A stretch of 64,000 nucleotides of DNA from positions 310,001-374,000 of the forward strand of contig JBCCXD010000002.1 in the NCBI GenBank assembly GCA_039192165.1, read 5' to 3'. Under the pieces are notes generated by a model that made no database searches, was not told where the DNA came from, and saw only the letters and a program-made list of their open reading frames with translations. A program made the position numbers and the translations under genes. Positions 53,613-61,758 of this stretch are shown piece after piece (the first letter of the stretch is position 1; every line of letters starts with the position of its first letter). Source of the DNA: Dinoroseobacter sp039192165. GTDB lineage: Bacteria; Pseudomonadota; Alphaproteobacteria; Rhodobacterales; Rhodobacteraceae.

Positions 53613-54533
53613 ATGTGGTCGAACCCCCGCGTCCCCTACCAGTTCGCGCGCGATCGCGTGCTGCTCCCGCCGCTCAACGGCAAGCAAATGATCGTTCATG
53701 TTGTGATGAACATCGAATACTGGCCGTTTGATCGCCCGATGCCGCGCGGCATTATTCCGGCCCCGCACGGCGCAGCGCCTGCGCCGCCCGATGTGCCGAA
53801 CTATGCCTGGGTAGAATATGGTATGCGCTGCGGCATGCCCCGCATTATGGACATGCTTGCGGCGCGTGACATCCCGGCGTCGGCCTTCACCAACGCACAG
53901 GTGGCCGATGTGTATCCAAGCCTCATGTCGGCTATTGTCGATGCAGGGTGGGAGCTTGTTGGCCATGGTTGGTTCCAGCAGAGCCTGAAGGCGGTAGAGA
54001 ACGAACGTGATGTCATAAGGCGCAGCCTCGATCGATTGGCCGAAGTTCAGGGCAACCGGCCCCGCGCATGGCTTGGGTGTGGTCTGGGCGAAACCTTCGA
54101 TACGCCGGACATTCTGAAAGAAGAGGGGATCGAGTTCCTGCATGACTGGGCCCTCGATGATCTGCCGGTCTGGATGAAAACCGAAACGGGACCGCTGGTC
54201 GGACTGCCCTATACATTCGAGCTGAATGATGTGCCGGTCTATGCCATACAGAACGGCTCCACCGACGAATACCTCAGGCGTGTCGAAGCGACGTTGGAGA
54301 TCTACGAGGCCGAGACTGCACGCACGGGGCAGCCACGGATCCTTACACTTGCGCTTCATCCGCATATTATCGGGGTACCGCATATCGCCCGACACTTCGA
54401 ACAGGCGCTCGATCTGCTCAAGGCGCGGGACGACACGGTTTTTGTCACCTCCAGCCAAATGGGGGATTGGTTCATGTCTGCCGACGCAGCAGGCGGCACG
54501 GAAGTTATGTCTTTGGGAAAGGTTGCTGAGTGA
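53613..54533 (+). CDS. NodB-like polysaccharide/amide deacetylase (PuuE-like)
   Basis: 306 aa from ATG 53613. The divergent NodB barrel is of the type seen in PuuE allantoinase and related deacetylases: MNIEYWPFDRP replaces the classic TFDD, and ELVGHGWFQQ keeps the metal-site His. GCGLGETFDTPDIL and LTLALHPHIIG complete the fold. It hydrolyses a C-N bond of a small molecule in the cytosol (no signal peptide). Lying after an importer, it probably acts first on the incoming compound. Coupled to the CoA-transferase gene (GTGA). Confidence 0.82.
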   Translation: MWSNPRVPYQFARDRVLLPPLNGKQMIVHVVMNIEYWPFDRPMPRGIIPAPHGAAPAPPDVPNYAWVEYGMRCGMPRIMDMLAARDIPASAFTNAQVADVYPSLMSAIVDAGWELVGHGWFQQSLKAVENERDVIRRSLDRLAEVQGNRPRAWLGCGLGETFDTPDILKEEGIEFLHDWALDDLPVWMKTETGPLVGLPYTFELNDVPVYAIQNGSTDEYLRRVEATLEIYEAETARTGQPRILTLALHPHIIGVPHIARHFEQALDLLKARDDTVFVTSSQMGDWFMSADAAGGTEVMSLGKVAE

Positions 54534-55717
54534 CTGCACAATCCGCTGCTCTGTCGCACCTAAAGGTGCTTGATTTGACGCGCGTGCGCGCGGGCCCAAC
54601 CTGTTGCCGTGTCCTTGCCGATTTCGGTGCCGATGTAATTAAGATCGAGGCGCCTTCAGGTGTGGATCCGAACGCAGGTGTAAATGGCGCGCGGCATGGA
54701 TTTGACATGCTGAACCTTCACAGAAACAAACGCTCGCTGACACTCAATCTGAAAAGGCCCGAGGGGCGAGCGGTGTTGATGAAAATGGTCGAAACCGCCG
54801 ACGTGCTCGTTGAGAACTTCCGCCCAGACGTCAAAGATCGGCTCGGCATCGACTACGAAAACCTGAAAGCAGTGAACCCACGGATCATCCTCGCTTCGAT
54901 TTCCGGCTTCGGGCAGGACGGCCCTTACGCAAGGCGGGCCGGGTTCGACCAGATTGCGCAGGGCATGGGCGGGCTCATGGGCGTTACAGGCGATCCTGAG
55001 GGTACCCCGACGCGCGCAGGCGCCGCCATCGCCGACAGCAGTTCTGGGATTTATGCGGCAACAGGCATTCTCGTGGCACTCGCGGAGCGGGAGCGGTCCG
55101 GTGAGGGGCAATGGGTGTCGACGTCACTGCTTGAAGCGCAGATCGCGCTGATGGACTTTCAGGCGGCGCGATACCTTGTCGAAGATCAGGTGCCGCACCG
55201 CGCTGGCAATGACCATCCGGACGTCGTGCCAATGGGCGTTGTGGAGACAGCAGACGGATACCTGAACCTTGGCGTAGGAGGGCAGGGACAATGGGTGGCG
55301 TTCTGTTCAGTAATCGGAGAGCCAGAGCTGGCCGACGACCCTGATTACGCGACGCTGGAGGATCGAAGGGAGCATCGCTCAGCGCTATGGGCGCATCTGC
55401 GTCCCATCTTCAAGAGGAAGCTCACCAAAGACTGGGTAACCGTTCTTGAAGCGGGCGGCGTGCCGGCGGGACCAATTTACGAAATGGATCAGGTCTTCGC
55501 GGACCCGCAGGTTCAGCACCTTGGGATGGCGGCCCCTGTACACGATCCCGTCCGGGGAGAAACGCGCCTCGTTGCGCAGCCCATCAAAATGTCTCGAACC
55601 CCCGCCAGCGTTTACAAAAGCGCACCGGACGCCGGTGAACACAACGACGAGATTTTGATCGAGTACGGCCTAAGCCCGCAAGAGGTGGCCGAGCTTCGAG
55701 CAGCCAATATCATCTGA
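54530..55717 (+). CDS. class III CoA-transferase (CaiB/BaiF family)
   Basis: 395 aa, GTG start coupled to the deacetylase stop. Catalytic Asp169 in GAAIADSSSG, the position known from formyl-CoA transferase. Other features: VLDLTRVRAGPTCCRVLADF, DVLVENFRPDVKDRLG and SISGFGQDGPYARRAGFD. It moves CoA from a donor such as succinyl-CoA to a carboxylic acid, activating it for the dehydrogenase encoded 13 bp downstream. Confidence 0.93.
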   Translation: MTAQSAALSHLKVLDLTRVRAGPTCCRVLADFGADVIKIEAPSGVDPNAGVNGARHGFDMLNLHRNKRSLTLNLKRPEGRAVLMKMVETADVLVENFRPDVKDRLGIDYENLKAVNPRIILASISGFGQDGPYARRAGFDQIAQGMGGLMGVTGDPEGTPTRAGAAIADSSSGIYAATGILVALAERERSGEGQWVSTSLLEAQIALMDFQAARYLVEDQVPHRAGNDHPDVVPMGVVETADGYLNLGVGGQGQWVAFCSVIGEPELADDPDYATLEDRREHRSALWAHLRPIFKRKLTKDWVTVLEAGGVPAGPIYEMDQVFADPQVQHLGMAAPVHDPVRGETRLVAQPIKMSRTPASVYKSAPDAGEHNDEILIEYGLSPQEVAELRAANII

Positions 55718-55730
55718 GAGGACGACCCCG

Positions 55731-56921
55731 ATGAACCAGATCGACACAGATGCGATCTCCATGCCCGTTGGCCCGCAATGGACCGACATCCGCGAGGCGG
55801 TCGCGCGCTTGTGCGAGGACTTCCCGAATGAATACTGGAACGATCTCGACAAACGGGACGCCTATCCGACCGATTTTGTGAAAACGCTGACGGCGGCCGG
55901 ATTTCTCGGCGCGCTGATCCCCGAAAAATTTGGTGGGTCTGGTTTGCCATTGTCGGCAGCCGGTGCAGTTCTGGAAACCATTCACGACACTGGCTGCAAC
56001 GCAGCTGCATGCCATGCCCAGATGTACACGATGGGGACAGTTCTTCGGTACGGGTCTGAGGAACAAAAGCAAAAATACCTGCCAGGGATCGCCAGCGGCG
56101 ACCTGAGACTTCAGGCTTTTGGCGTGACCGAACCGACGACTGGTTCGGACACCACGCAACTCAAAACCCGGGCGGAGAAAACCGCGCGCGGCACCTACAT
56201 CGTGAATGGTCAGAAGGTCTGGACGTCCCGCGCCATGGAAAGCGACCTGATGTTGCTTTTGGCCCGTACCACGCCGGCCGATCAATGCAAGAAGCGCTCG
56301 GACGGGATGTCTGTCTTCCTGCTGGATATGCGCGAGGCGTTGGGCAATGGGCTCAGCCTCAGCAAAATAGACGCAATGATCAACCACAACACCTGCGAAG
56401 TCTTCATCGACAATCTTGAGATCCCCGCTGACACCCTGATTGGGGAAGAAGGCAAAGGCTTTCGGTACATTGTCGATAGCATGAACGCCGAAAGAATTCT
56501 GATCGCTTACGAGTGCATCGGTGATGCAAAATACTTCATCCGCAAGGCGGTGGACTATGCAAATGACCGCGTGGTCTTTGGCAAGCCCATTGGTGCCAAC
56601 CAGGGCCTGCAGTTCCCGATCGCCGAGGCCTACGCCAAGATGTGTGCAGCAGAGCTGATGGTGAACAAGGCAGCCGCCATCTTTGACGGTGGTGGCAAGG
56701 CGGCCGAAGAGGCAAATATGGCTAAGTTGCTGGCGGCAGATGCGTCCTGGGCCGCGGCCGAAACCTGTATGCAGGTTCACGGCGGCTTCGCATTTGCGCG
56801 CGAATACGGCATTGAGCGAAAATGGCGCGAAGCGCGTCTCTACCAAACGGCGCCGATCTCAAAGAATATGATCTTTGGCTATATCGGACAGCATGTTTTG
56901 GGTCTGCCCCGCAGCTACTGA
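55731..56921 (+). CDS. acyl-CoA dehydrogenase with IVD-type catalytic base
   Basis: 396 aa, full length. FAD/substrate motifs: LQAFGVTEPTTGSDTTQLKT, GQKVWTSRA and QVHGGFAFAREYGIERKWRE. The usual catalytic Glu of IYEGT is absent (LYQTAPISK), but Glu254 in SMNAERIL sits at the isovaleryl-CoA/long-chain dehydrogenase position. That implies a branched acyl-CoA substrate is possible. It introduces an alpha,beta double bond, passing electrons to ETF. Last gene of the transporter operon. Confidence 0.92.
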   Translation: MNQIDTDAISMPVGPQWTDIREAVARLCEDFPNEYWNDLDKRDAYPTDFVKTLTAAGFLGALIPEKFGGSGLPLSAAGAVLETIHDTGCNAAACHAQMYTMGTVLRYGSEEQKQKYLPGIASGDLRLQAFGVTEPTTGSDTTQLKTRAEKTARGTYIVNGQKVWTSRAMESDLMLLLARTTPADQCKKRSDGMSVFLLDMREALGNGLSLSKIDAMINHNTCEVFIDNLEIPADTLIGEEGKGFRYIVDSMNAERILIAYECIGDAKYFIRKAVDYANDRVVFGKPIGANQGLQFPIAEAYAKMCAAELMVNKAAAIFDGGGKAAEEANMAKLLAADASWAAAETCMQVHGGFAFAREYGIERKWREARLYQTAPISKNMIFGYIGQHVLGLPRSY

Positions 56922-57030
56922 CATGCTGCTTAAACCTGGTGCCCAGTCTGCCAGGGTTGCGCCGATTATTCCTGAAGCGCCCGTGCTCTGTGTGGGCTGA
57001 TTCAGCCAATGCCAACTAAAAAGCGCTATC

Positions 57031-57060
57031 TGATGCGATGACCCTGTTTGTATCGCATCA
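57031..57060. terminator. 9-bp perfect stem between convergent operons
   Basis: TGATGCGAT (57031-57039), a 12-base loop, ATCGCATCA (57052-57060). It sits between the acyl-CoA dehydrogenase (+) and the anchor-subunit gene (-). On the minus strand a CTTTTT run follows about 8 bases later, so a loose terminator is possible. A shorter palindrome, GGCTGA-T-TCAGCC, lies at 56995-57007. Confidence 0.4.
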
Positions 57061-57117
57061 CTGGCTTGTAGCAACCATCCGGTCGAACCATGTGTGCCGC
57101 CTTTCTGAGCGGGCGGT

Positions 57118-57990
57118 TTACCGCATCCCGTAGTAAAGACCGACCGTGTGCTCGGCTTCGGCAAAAAAGAGCCAACGGCTCACGGCAACGCCGCAGGCAT
57201 GGGACAGAACCGCCAGTGCTGCTGTCAGATGTCCAAGAGGTATCATCAGCAGGATCACGGGCAGGACCGCCATCAATAGAGCGGAGATTACGCGCAGCTT
57301 CTGTGCGTGTTTTCGTCCGATCACGTGGATGAACTCCTTCATCAGGTAGTTTGGCGAGGTGTGGGGATGTGCGACAGAACGCACCGTGCCGAGATCGCCC
57401 AGTCCGGTTGCGGTGCCCAGATCGGACCCCCGCGCGTCAAACGCCCGGTCACCCTGCGCCCACCACAAAATCTGGATCGCGAGCGTGGCCAGCAGAAGAG
57501 GTATCGCCAACGAAACACGTCCCGACAGGAGCGCCCCCCCACTAACTGCGTAGGCAAGGTAAACAACCGAGGTGAGTGGCGTGTTCCAGCGCGGTATCGT
57601 TGCGAGTTGTGCGTAGATCATCGAGGTCGTGAAAACCGTGCCAAGACTAAGCACAGCGCCGATCCAACCAAGTGGAGCTATGTGCGTGCCGGTAAAGACA
57701 AGAAGCGCCGCATAAAGCCCCATAACGAGCAAGGCTGCGACGGCACAAATCCCTTCACGGCTCAGCCAGCTTGAGCGCCATTGAGTGAATGCTTTCCACG
57801 CTCTTTCTGGGCGACCGAGATGGAACGTAGAAGAGATCAAGCCACCAACAGAAAGTGCAAAAGCCAGAAAGAAAAACGCAAACGCTGTCCAACCGGTCGG
57901 TGGGCTGCTGTCAATGCCGAGCCAGGTTAGTAGTCCGAAGCCAAGACCCGAAAGGGTCGTAAAAGCGATGACCGAAGCTGCGGGATGCAT
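57118..57990 (-). CDS. soeC: DmsC/SoeC-like membrane anchor subunit
   Basis: 290 aa, about eight membrane segments, as in DmsC. STFHLGRPERAWKAFTQWRSS is the family motif in the second loop, read as HLGRPERAW and WRSSWLSRE. It holds the molybdo/iron-sulphur subunits at the inner membrane and exchanges electrons with quinone. Start ATG 57990 overlaps the iron-sulphur gene stop (TAATG). The soe symbol rests on the cytosolic (non-Tat) catalytic subunit and on the organism type. Confidence 0.8.
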   Translation of the reverse strand: MHPAASVIAFTTLSGLGFGLLTWLGIDSSPPTGWTAFAFFFLAFALSVGGLISSTFHLGRPERAWKAFTQWRSSWLSREGICAVAALLVMGLYAALLVFTGTHIAPLGWIGAVLSLGTVFTTSMIYAQLATIPRWNTPLTSVVYLAYAVSGGALLSGRVSLAIPLLLATLAIQILWWAQGDRAFDARGSDLGTATGLGDLGTVRSVAHPHTSPNYLMKEFIHVIGRKHAQKLRVISALLMAVLPVILLMIPLGHLTAALAVLSHACGVAVSRWLFFAEAEHTVGLYYGMR

Positions 57991-58760
57991 TAGGCGTTGC
58001 TCTTGCCGTCGCCCGGTAGGCGGGACAGCTGCTTGTCGATCCAGCCCAGAAAGCCCTTCGGATCCTCAACCACCGGCTCGAGCAAGGGCGCGAGAATACT
58101 CTCGTCTTCCCAGCTATCCTTGGGGCGTGGCGGCAAATACTTGTTGACAGGAGCGGTCCCCAGCTCAGGCATCAGGTCCATACCGCCCCGTTCGACGGTT
58201 AGTTTGGACACACTACTTTCAGGGTCCGCAAAGTCTCCGAAATGCCGCGCGCCGGCCGGGCAGGTCCGCACGCAAGCCGGCACTCGGTCCACTTCGGGCA
58301 GATTTTCATTGTAGATCCGGTCCACGCAAAGCGTGCATTTTTTCATCACTCCCTCGGCCAGATCCAGTTCCCGCGCGCCGTAAGGGCAAGCCCAAGCGCA
58401 GAGCCCGCAGCCAATGCAGTCGCTTTCATTGACCAGTACGATCCCGTCTTCGGTCCGCTTGTAGCTGGCCCCGGTCGGGCACACGGTAACGCAGGGTGCG
58501 TCTTCACAATGCAAGCAGGACTTGGGAAAATGGACTGTCTGTGCCGGACCCGCGCTGGGCTTTACCTCGTAGGAGTGCACACGGTTGAGGAATGTTCCCA
58601 TTGGCTCGTCGCCATATGGACGCTGATCCGACAAAGGGGCACCGTAGTTTTCTGTATTCCAGCCTTTGCAGGAAATAACACACGCGTGGCAACCGACGCA
58701 GGTGTCGAGATCGATAACCAACCCCATCTTTTTATCTGTTTTTTCTGGTAAGCTTGTCAT
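57990..58760 (-). CDS. soeB: four-[4Fe-4S] ferredoxin-like subunit (DmsB/SoeB type)
   Basis: 256 aa from ATG 58760. Four cysteine groups: CVGCHACVISC, CLHCEDAPCVTVC, CIGCGLCAWAC and CTLC with CVRTC. It relays electrons between the molybdenum subunit and the membrane anchor. The start overlaps the stop of the 64-aa gene by 4 bp. The longer frame to 59051 runs into the catalytic gene and is rejected. Confidence 0.9.
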   Translation of the reverse strand: MTSLPEKTDKKMGLVIDLDTCVGCHACVISCKGWNTENYGAPLSDQRPYGDEPMGTFLNRVHSYEVKPSAGPAQTVHFPKSCLHCEDAPCVTVCPTGASYKRTEDGIVLVNESDCIGCGLCAWACPYGARELDLAEGVMKKCTLCVDRIYNENLPEVDRVPACVRTCPAGARHFGDFADPESSVSKLTVERGGMDLMPELGTAPVNKYLPPRPKDSWEDESILAPLLEPVVEDPKGFLGWIDKQLSRLPGDGKSNA

Positions 58761-58951
58761 GTGGTCTGTTCCCAAACATGGCTGGCTGCGGACTGAAAGT
58801 CTGCCCAAATGAATTGATGAAACTGCGGTATCAAAACCGACAACGGGTCGTTCTCTGCTGGATCCCACGTGGCGATGTACCAGATGAAAGAGCCCACGCT
58901 GACCGCGACGAACGCGAGAATTATCAGCAGAGTGCGCTGGACCGGCGTCAT
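58757..58951 (-). CDS. small single-pass membrane protein inside the molybdoenzyme operon
   Basis: 64 aa: MTPVQRTLLIILAFVAVSVG starts a membrane helix (about 7-27), followed by a soluble tail rich in aromatic residues (HQFIWADFQSAASHVWEQ). Start and stop both overlap the neighbours by 4 bp (ATGA), so translation is coupled to the catalytic and iron-sulphur genes. Such overlap on both sides argues for a real, co-expressed accessory subunit. Family not recognised. Confidence 0.75.
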   Translation of the reverse strand: MTPVQRTLLIILAFVAVSVGSFIWYIATWDPAENDPLSVLIPQFHQFIWADFQSAASHVWEQTT

Positions 58952-61743
58952 TTTCCAACTTTCCAGGCCAACGCAGAGGGACCTTGACCAACCGGAGAGG
59001 CGACTGCGTCAAAACTCGGTTGCGCCTCGAGAGGTGCGCGAACCTTTTCAATTCTCACACGCAGATCGAACCAGGCGGCCTGACCGGTAATCGGGTCCGA
59101 GTTCGACCAGCGTAATCCATCACCTTTCGGAGGCAGCAGCTCGTGGATCAGGTGGTTAAGCAGAAAACCCTTCGTGGCCTCCGGCGCGTCGTCTGACAGG
59201 GCCCACGCGCCCTTGCGCTTTCCGATTGCATTCCACGTCCAGACAGTGCGTCCGTTCAGTGCCGCCTGCAGCGCAACAGGAACGGTTATGGCCCCGTGTG
59301 CCGACGTAACGCGCGCCCAGTCGCCGTCCTGGAACCCGTGTTCATCCCAGAGCTCCTTCGGAATGAAGAGCGGGTTGTCGCCATGGAGCTGGCGCAACCA
59401 GGCATTCTGTGTGCCCCAAGAGTGGTACATTGCCATCGGCCGCTGCGTGAGCGCGTGGATCGGGTACTCCTCCGTGTCGATATGGGCGTCCTCGAATGGG
59501 GGATACCAGAATGGCAGCGGGTCCATGACCTGCTTTAGGCGCTCTCGCATATGGTCTGGCGGCTGGCGCTTGCCATGCCCTTCCGCAGCGCGCTGAAACT
59601 TACGCATCGGCTCGGAGTAAAGCTGGAACAGATAGGGCTGTGGGGCGTCAAAGAGGCCGAGTTCCACTGCCCAGTTCTGGTAGGCCATGTTCCACGGTTT
59701 GTAGTAAGCGCCTTCACTGGGAACATGGTGAACGAAAAAGCCACCGTCCTCAATATAGCTGTCCATCTGATCCGGGTTCACTGCGCCGCGCCCGATTTTG
59801 TCGCCGCTTTCGCCGCGGTGCCCCATTAATGGACCGATGCCCGGCTTGCGTTCATGGTGTACGATGTAATCGGCATAGTCGGCGTATTTTGCACTGCCCG
59901 CATCATCGGTAAACCCGGGCAATTTCATTTTATTTGCAAGTTGGACCAGAACGGTCTGGAATCCCCGCACGTCGCGGTCGGGTTCGATTACAGGCCAGCG
60001 GATGGCATCCGCAGCACCGTCGGCTTCGCAAATCGGACGGTCCAGAAGGCTGATGCAGTCATGGCGCTCGAGATAGGTTGTGTCCGGCAGGATCAGGTCT
60101 GCGTAGGCCACCATCTCAGAGCTATAGGCATCGGCGTAGATGATATGAGGAATGATGTATTCCCCATTTTCGTCCGTGTCGGTCAGCATCTCCATCACGC
60201 CGCGCGTGTTCATGGAGGAGTTCCAGGACATGTTCGCCATGTAGAGAAACAGCGTGTCTATCTTATAGGGATCTCCGGCATGCGCGTTTGAGATGACCAT
60301 ATGCATCAGCCCGTGGGCTGACATCGGGTTTTCCCAGGTAAAGGCTTTGTCGATGCGCGCGGGCGACCCATCTTCTTTAAGTGCAAGATCGTCGGGCCCG
60401 CGGACAAATCCCAGGTGCGGGCCGTCCAGCGGGCAGTTGGGCTGGGTATGGCAATGCGGCGACGGGTGGGCTTCGACCGGCTTGGGATAGGGGGGTTTAA
60501 AACGAAATCCGCCTGGTGTCTCGACCGTGCCCAGCAGGATCTGCAAAATATGCAGAGCACGGCAGGTCTGGAACCCATTTGAATGTGCTGAGATCCCCCG
60601 CATCGCATGCATAGATACCGGGCGCCCAATCATCTGTGTGTGACGGTCGCCTCGGAAATCGGTCCATTCCCGGTCCAGTACAACAGCTTCCTCAAACGCA
60701 ACACGGGCGAGTTCGGCCGCAATGCGTTTAATCTTCTTGGCAGTAACGCCGCAGGGACCAGCGACGGCTTCAGGCGCATATCGGGGGTCGAGGTACTTTT
60801 CCGCCATCAGCGCCATAACGGTACGATGGCCATTGTGTGTGGCCGACAAACTCGGACGCACGCCTTTTTGATCAAATGGGGAAAGCGCGCCCGTCACACT
60901 GTCAACAACCAGCGGTTTGTCGTCTGCGTCTCGTAAGAACAACCCGGTCTTATGATCGATGAGAACAGGCGCGTTGGTATACTGAGCCAGATACTCCAGA
61001 TCGATCTTGCCAGCCTTCATCAGCTCATGCACCAGCGCGAGGATGAAAAGTCCATCAGTGCCGGGTGTGATCCCGACCCATTCATCTGCCACTGCATTGT
61101 AGCCAGAGCGGACCGGGTTGACCCCAATAACCTTTGCGCCGCGCGCCTTAATTTTCCCGATACCCATCTTAATGGGGTTGCTGTCATGGTCCTCGGCAAC
61201 CCCGAACAACATGAAGAGCTTGGTGTAATCCCAATCCGGCTGACCAAACTCCCAGAAGGCCCCGCCCATCGTGTAAATGCCGCCAGCGGCCATATTCACT
61301 GAGCAAAAGCCGCCATGCGCCGCATAATTTGGAGTGCCGAAGTTTTGCGCCCAGAAGCTCGTAAAGCTCTGCGACTGATCGCGTCCGGTGAAGAAGGCAA
61401 GTTTTTCCGGCGCTGTTTCGCGAATGGGTTGCATCCATCCCACTGCGATGTCCAAGGCCTCGTCCCAGCCGATCTCTTCAAACTTTCCTGAACCACGCGG
61501 ACCCACACGCTTCAGCGGCGCGCGGAGGCGCGAGGGGGCGTTGACCTGCATGATGCCCGCCGACCCTTTGGCGCAGAGCACACCCTGATTGACGGGATGG
61601 TCACGATTGCCCTCGATATAGGCGACCTTCCCGTCTTTTAGATGCACATCGATACCGCAGCGGCAGGCGCACATGTAGCATGTGGTCTTGCGCACTTCGT
61701 CCGAGACCTTCGGCGATAGATCCAGCGGCGGAGATACAGGCAT
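58948..61743 (-). CDS. soeA: molybdopterin oxidoreductase catalytic subunit (SoeA-like sulfite dehydrogenase)
   Basis: 931 aa. [4Fe-4S] ligands Cys22, Cys25, Cys29 and Cys57 (TCYMCACRCG ... GVLCAKG). The bis-MGD-binding domains of the DMSO-reductase family follow, with Cys147 (GGFCSVNM) a candidate Mo ligand. There is no twin-arginine signal, so it faces the cytosol like SoeABC, the sulfite-oxidising enzyme of purple bacteria and roseobacters. Polysulfide/thiosulfate reductase-like and DMSO-reductase-like roles are alternatives. First gene of the four-gene operon. Confidence 0.8.
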   Translation of the reverse strand: MPVSPPLDLSPKVSDEVRKTTCYMCACRCGIDVHLKDGKVAYIEGNRDHPVNQGVLCAKGSAGIMQVNAPSRLRAPLKRVGPRGSGKFEEIGWDEALDIAVGWMQPIRETAPEKLAFFTGRDQSQSFTSFWAQNFGTPNYAAHGGFCSVNMAAGGIYTMGGAFWEFGQPDWDYTKLFMLFGVAEDHDSNPIKMGIGKIKARGAKVIGVNPVRSGYNAVADEWVGITPGTDGLFILALVHELMKAGKIDLEYLAQYTNAPVLIDHKTGLFLRDADDKPLVVDSVTGALSPFDQKGVRPSLSATHNGHRTVMALMAEKYLDPRYAPEAVAGPCGVTAKKIKRIAAELARVAFEEAVVLDREWTDFRGDRHTQMIGRPVSMHAMRGISAHSNGFQTCRALHILQILLGTVETPGGFRFKPPYPKPVEAHPSPHCHTQPNCPLDGPHLGFVRGPDDLALKEDGSPARIDKAFTWENPMSAHGLMHMVISNAHAGDPYKIDTLFLYMANMSWNSSMNTRGVMEMLTDTDENGEYIIPHIIYADAYSSEMVAYADLILPDTTYLERHDCISLLDRPICEADGAADAIRWPVIEPDRDVRGFQTVLVQLANKMKLPGFTDDAGSAKYADYADYIVHHERKPGIGPLMGHRGESGDKIGRGAVNPDQMDSYIEDGGFFVHHVPSEGAYYKPWNMAYQNWAVELGLFDAPQPYLFQLYSEPMRKFQRAAEGHGKRQPPDHMRERLKQVMDPLPFWYPPFEDAHIDTEEYPIHALTQRPMAMYHSWGTQNAWLRQLHGDNPLFIPKELWDEHGFQDGDWARVTSAHGAITVPVALQAALNGRTVWTWNAIGKRKGAWALSDDAPEATKGFLLNHLIHELLPPKGDGLRWSNSDPITGQAAWFDLRVRIEKVRAPLEAQPSFDAVASPVGQGPSALAWKVGK

Positions 61744-61758
61744 AGTGGGTGCCAGAAC

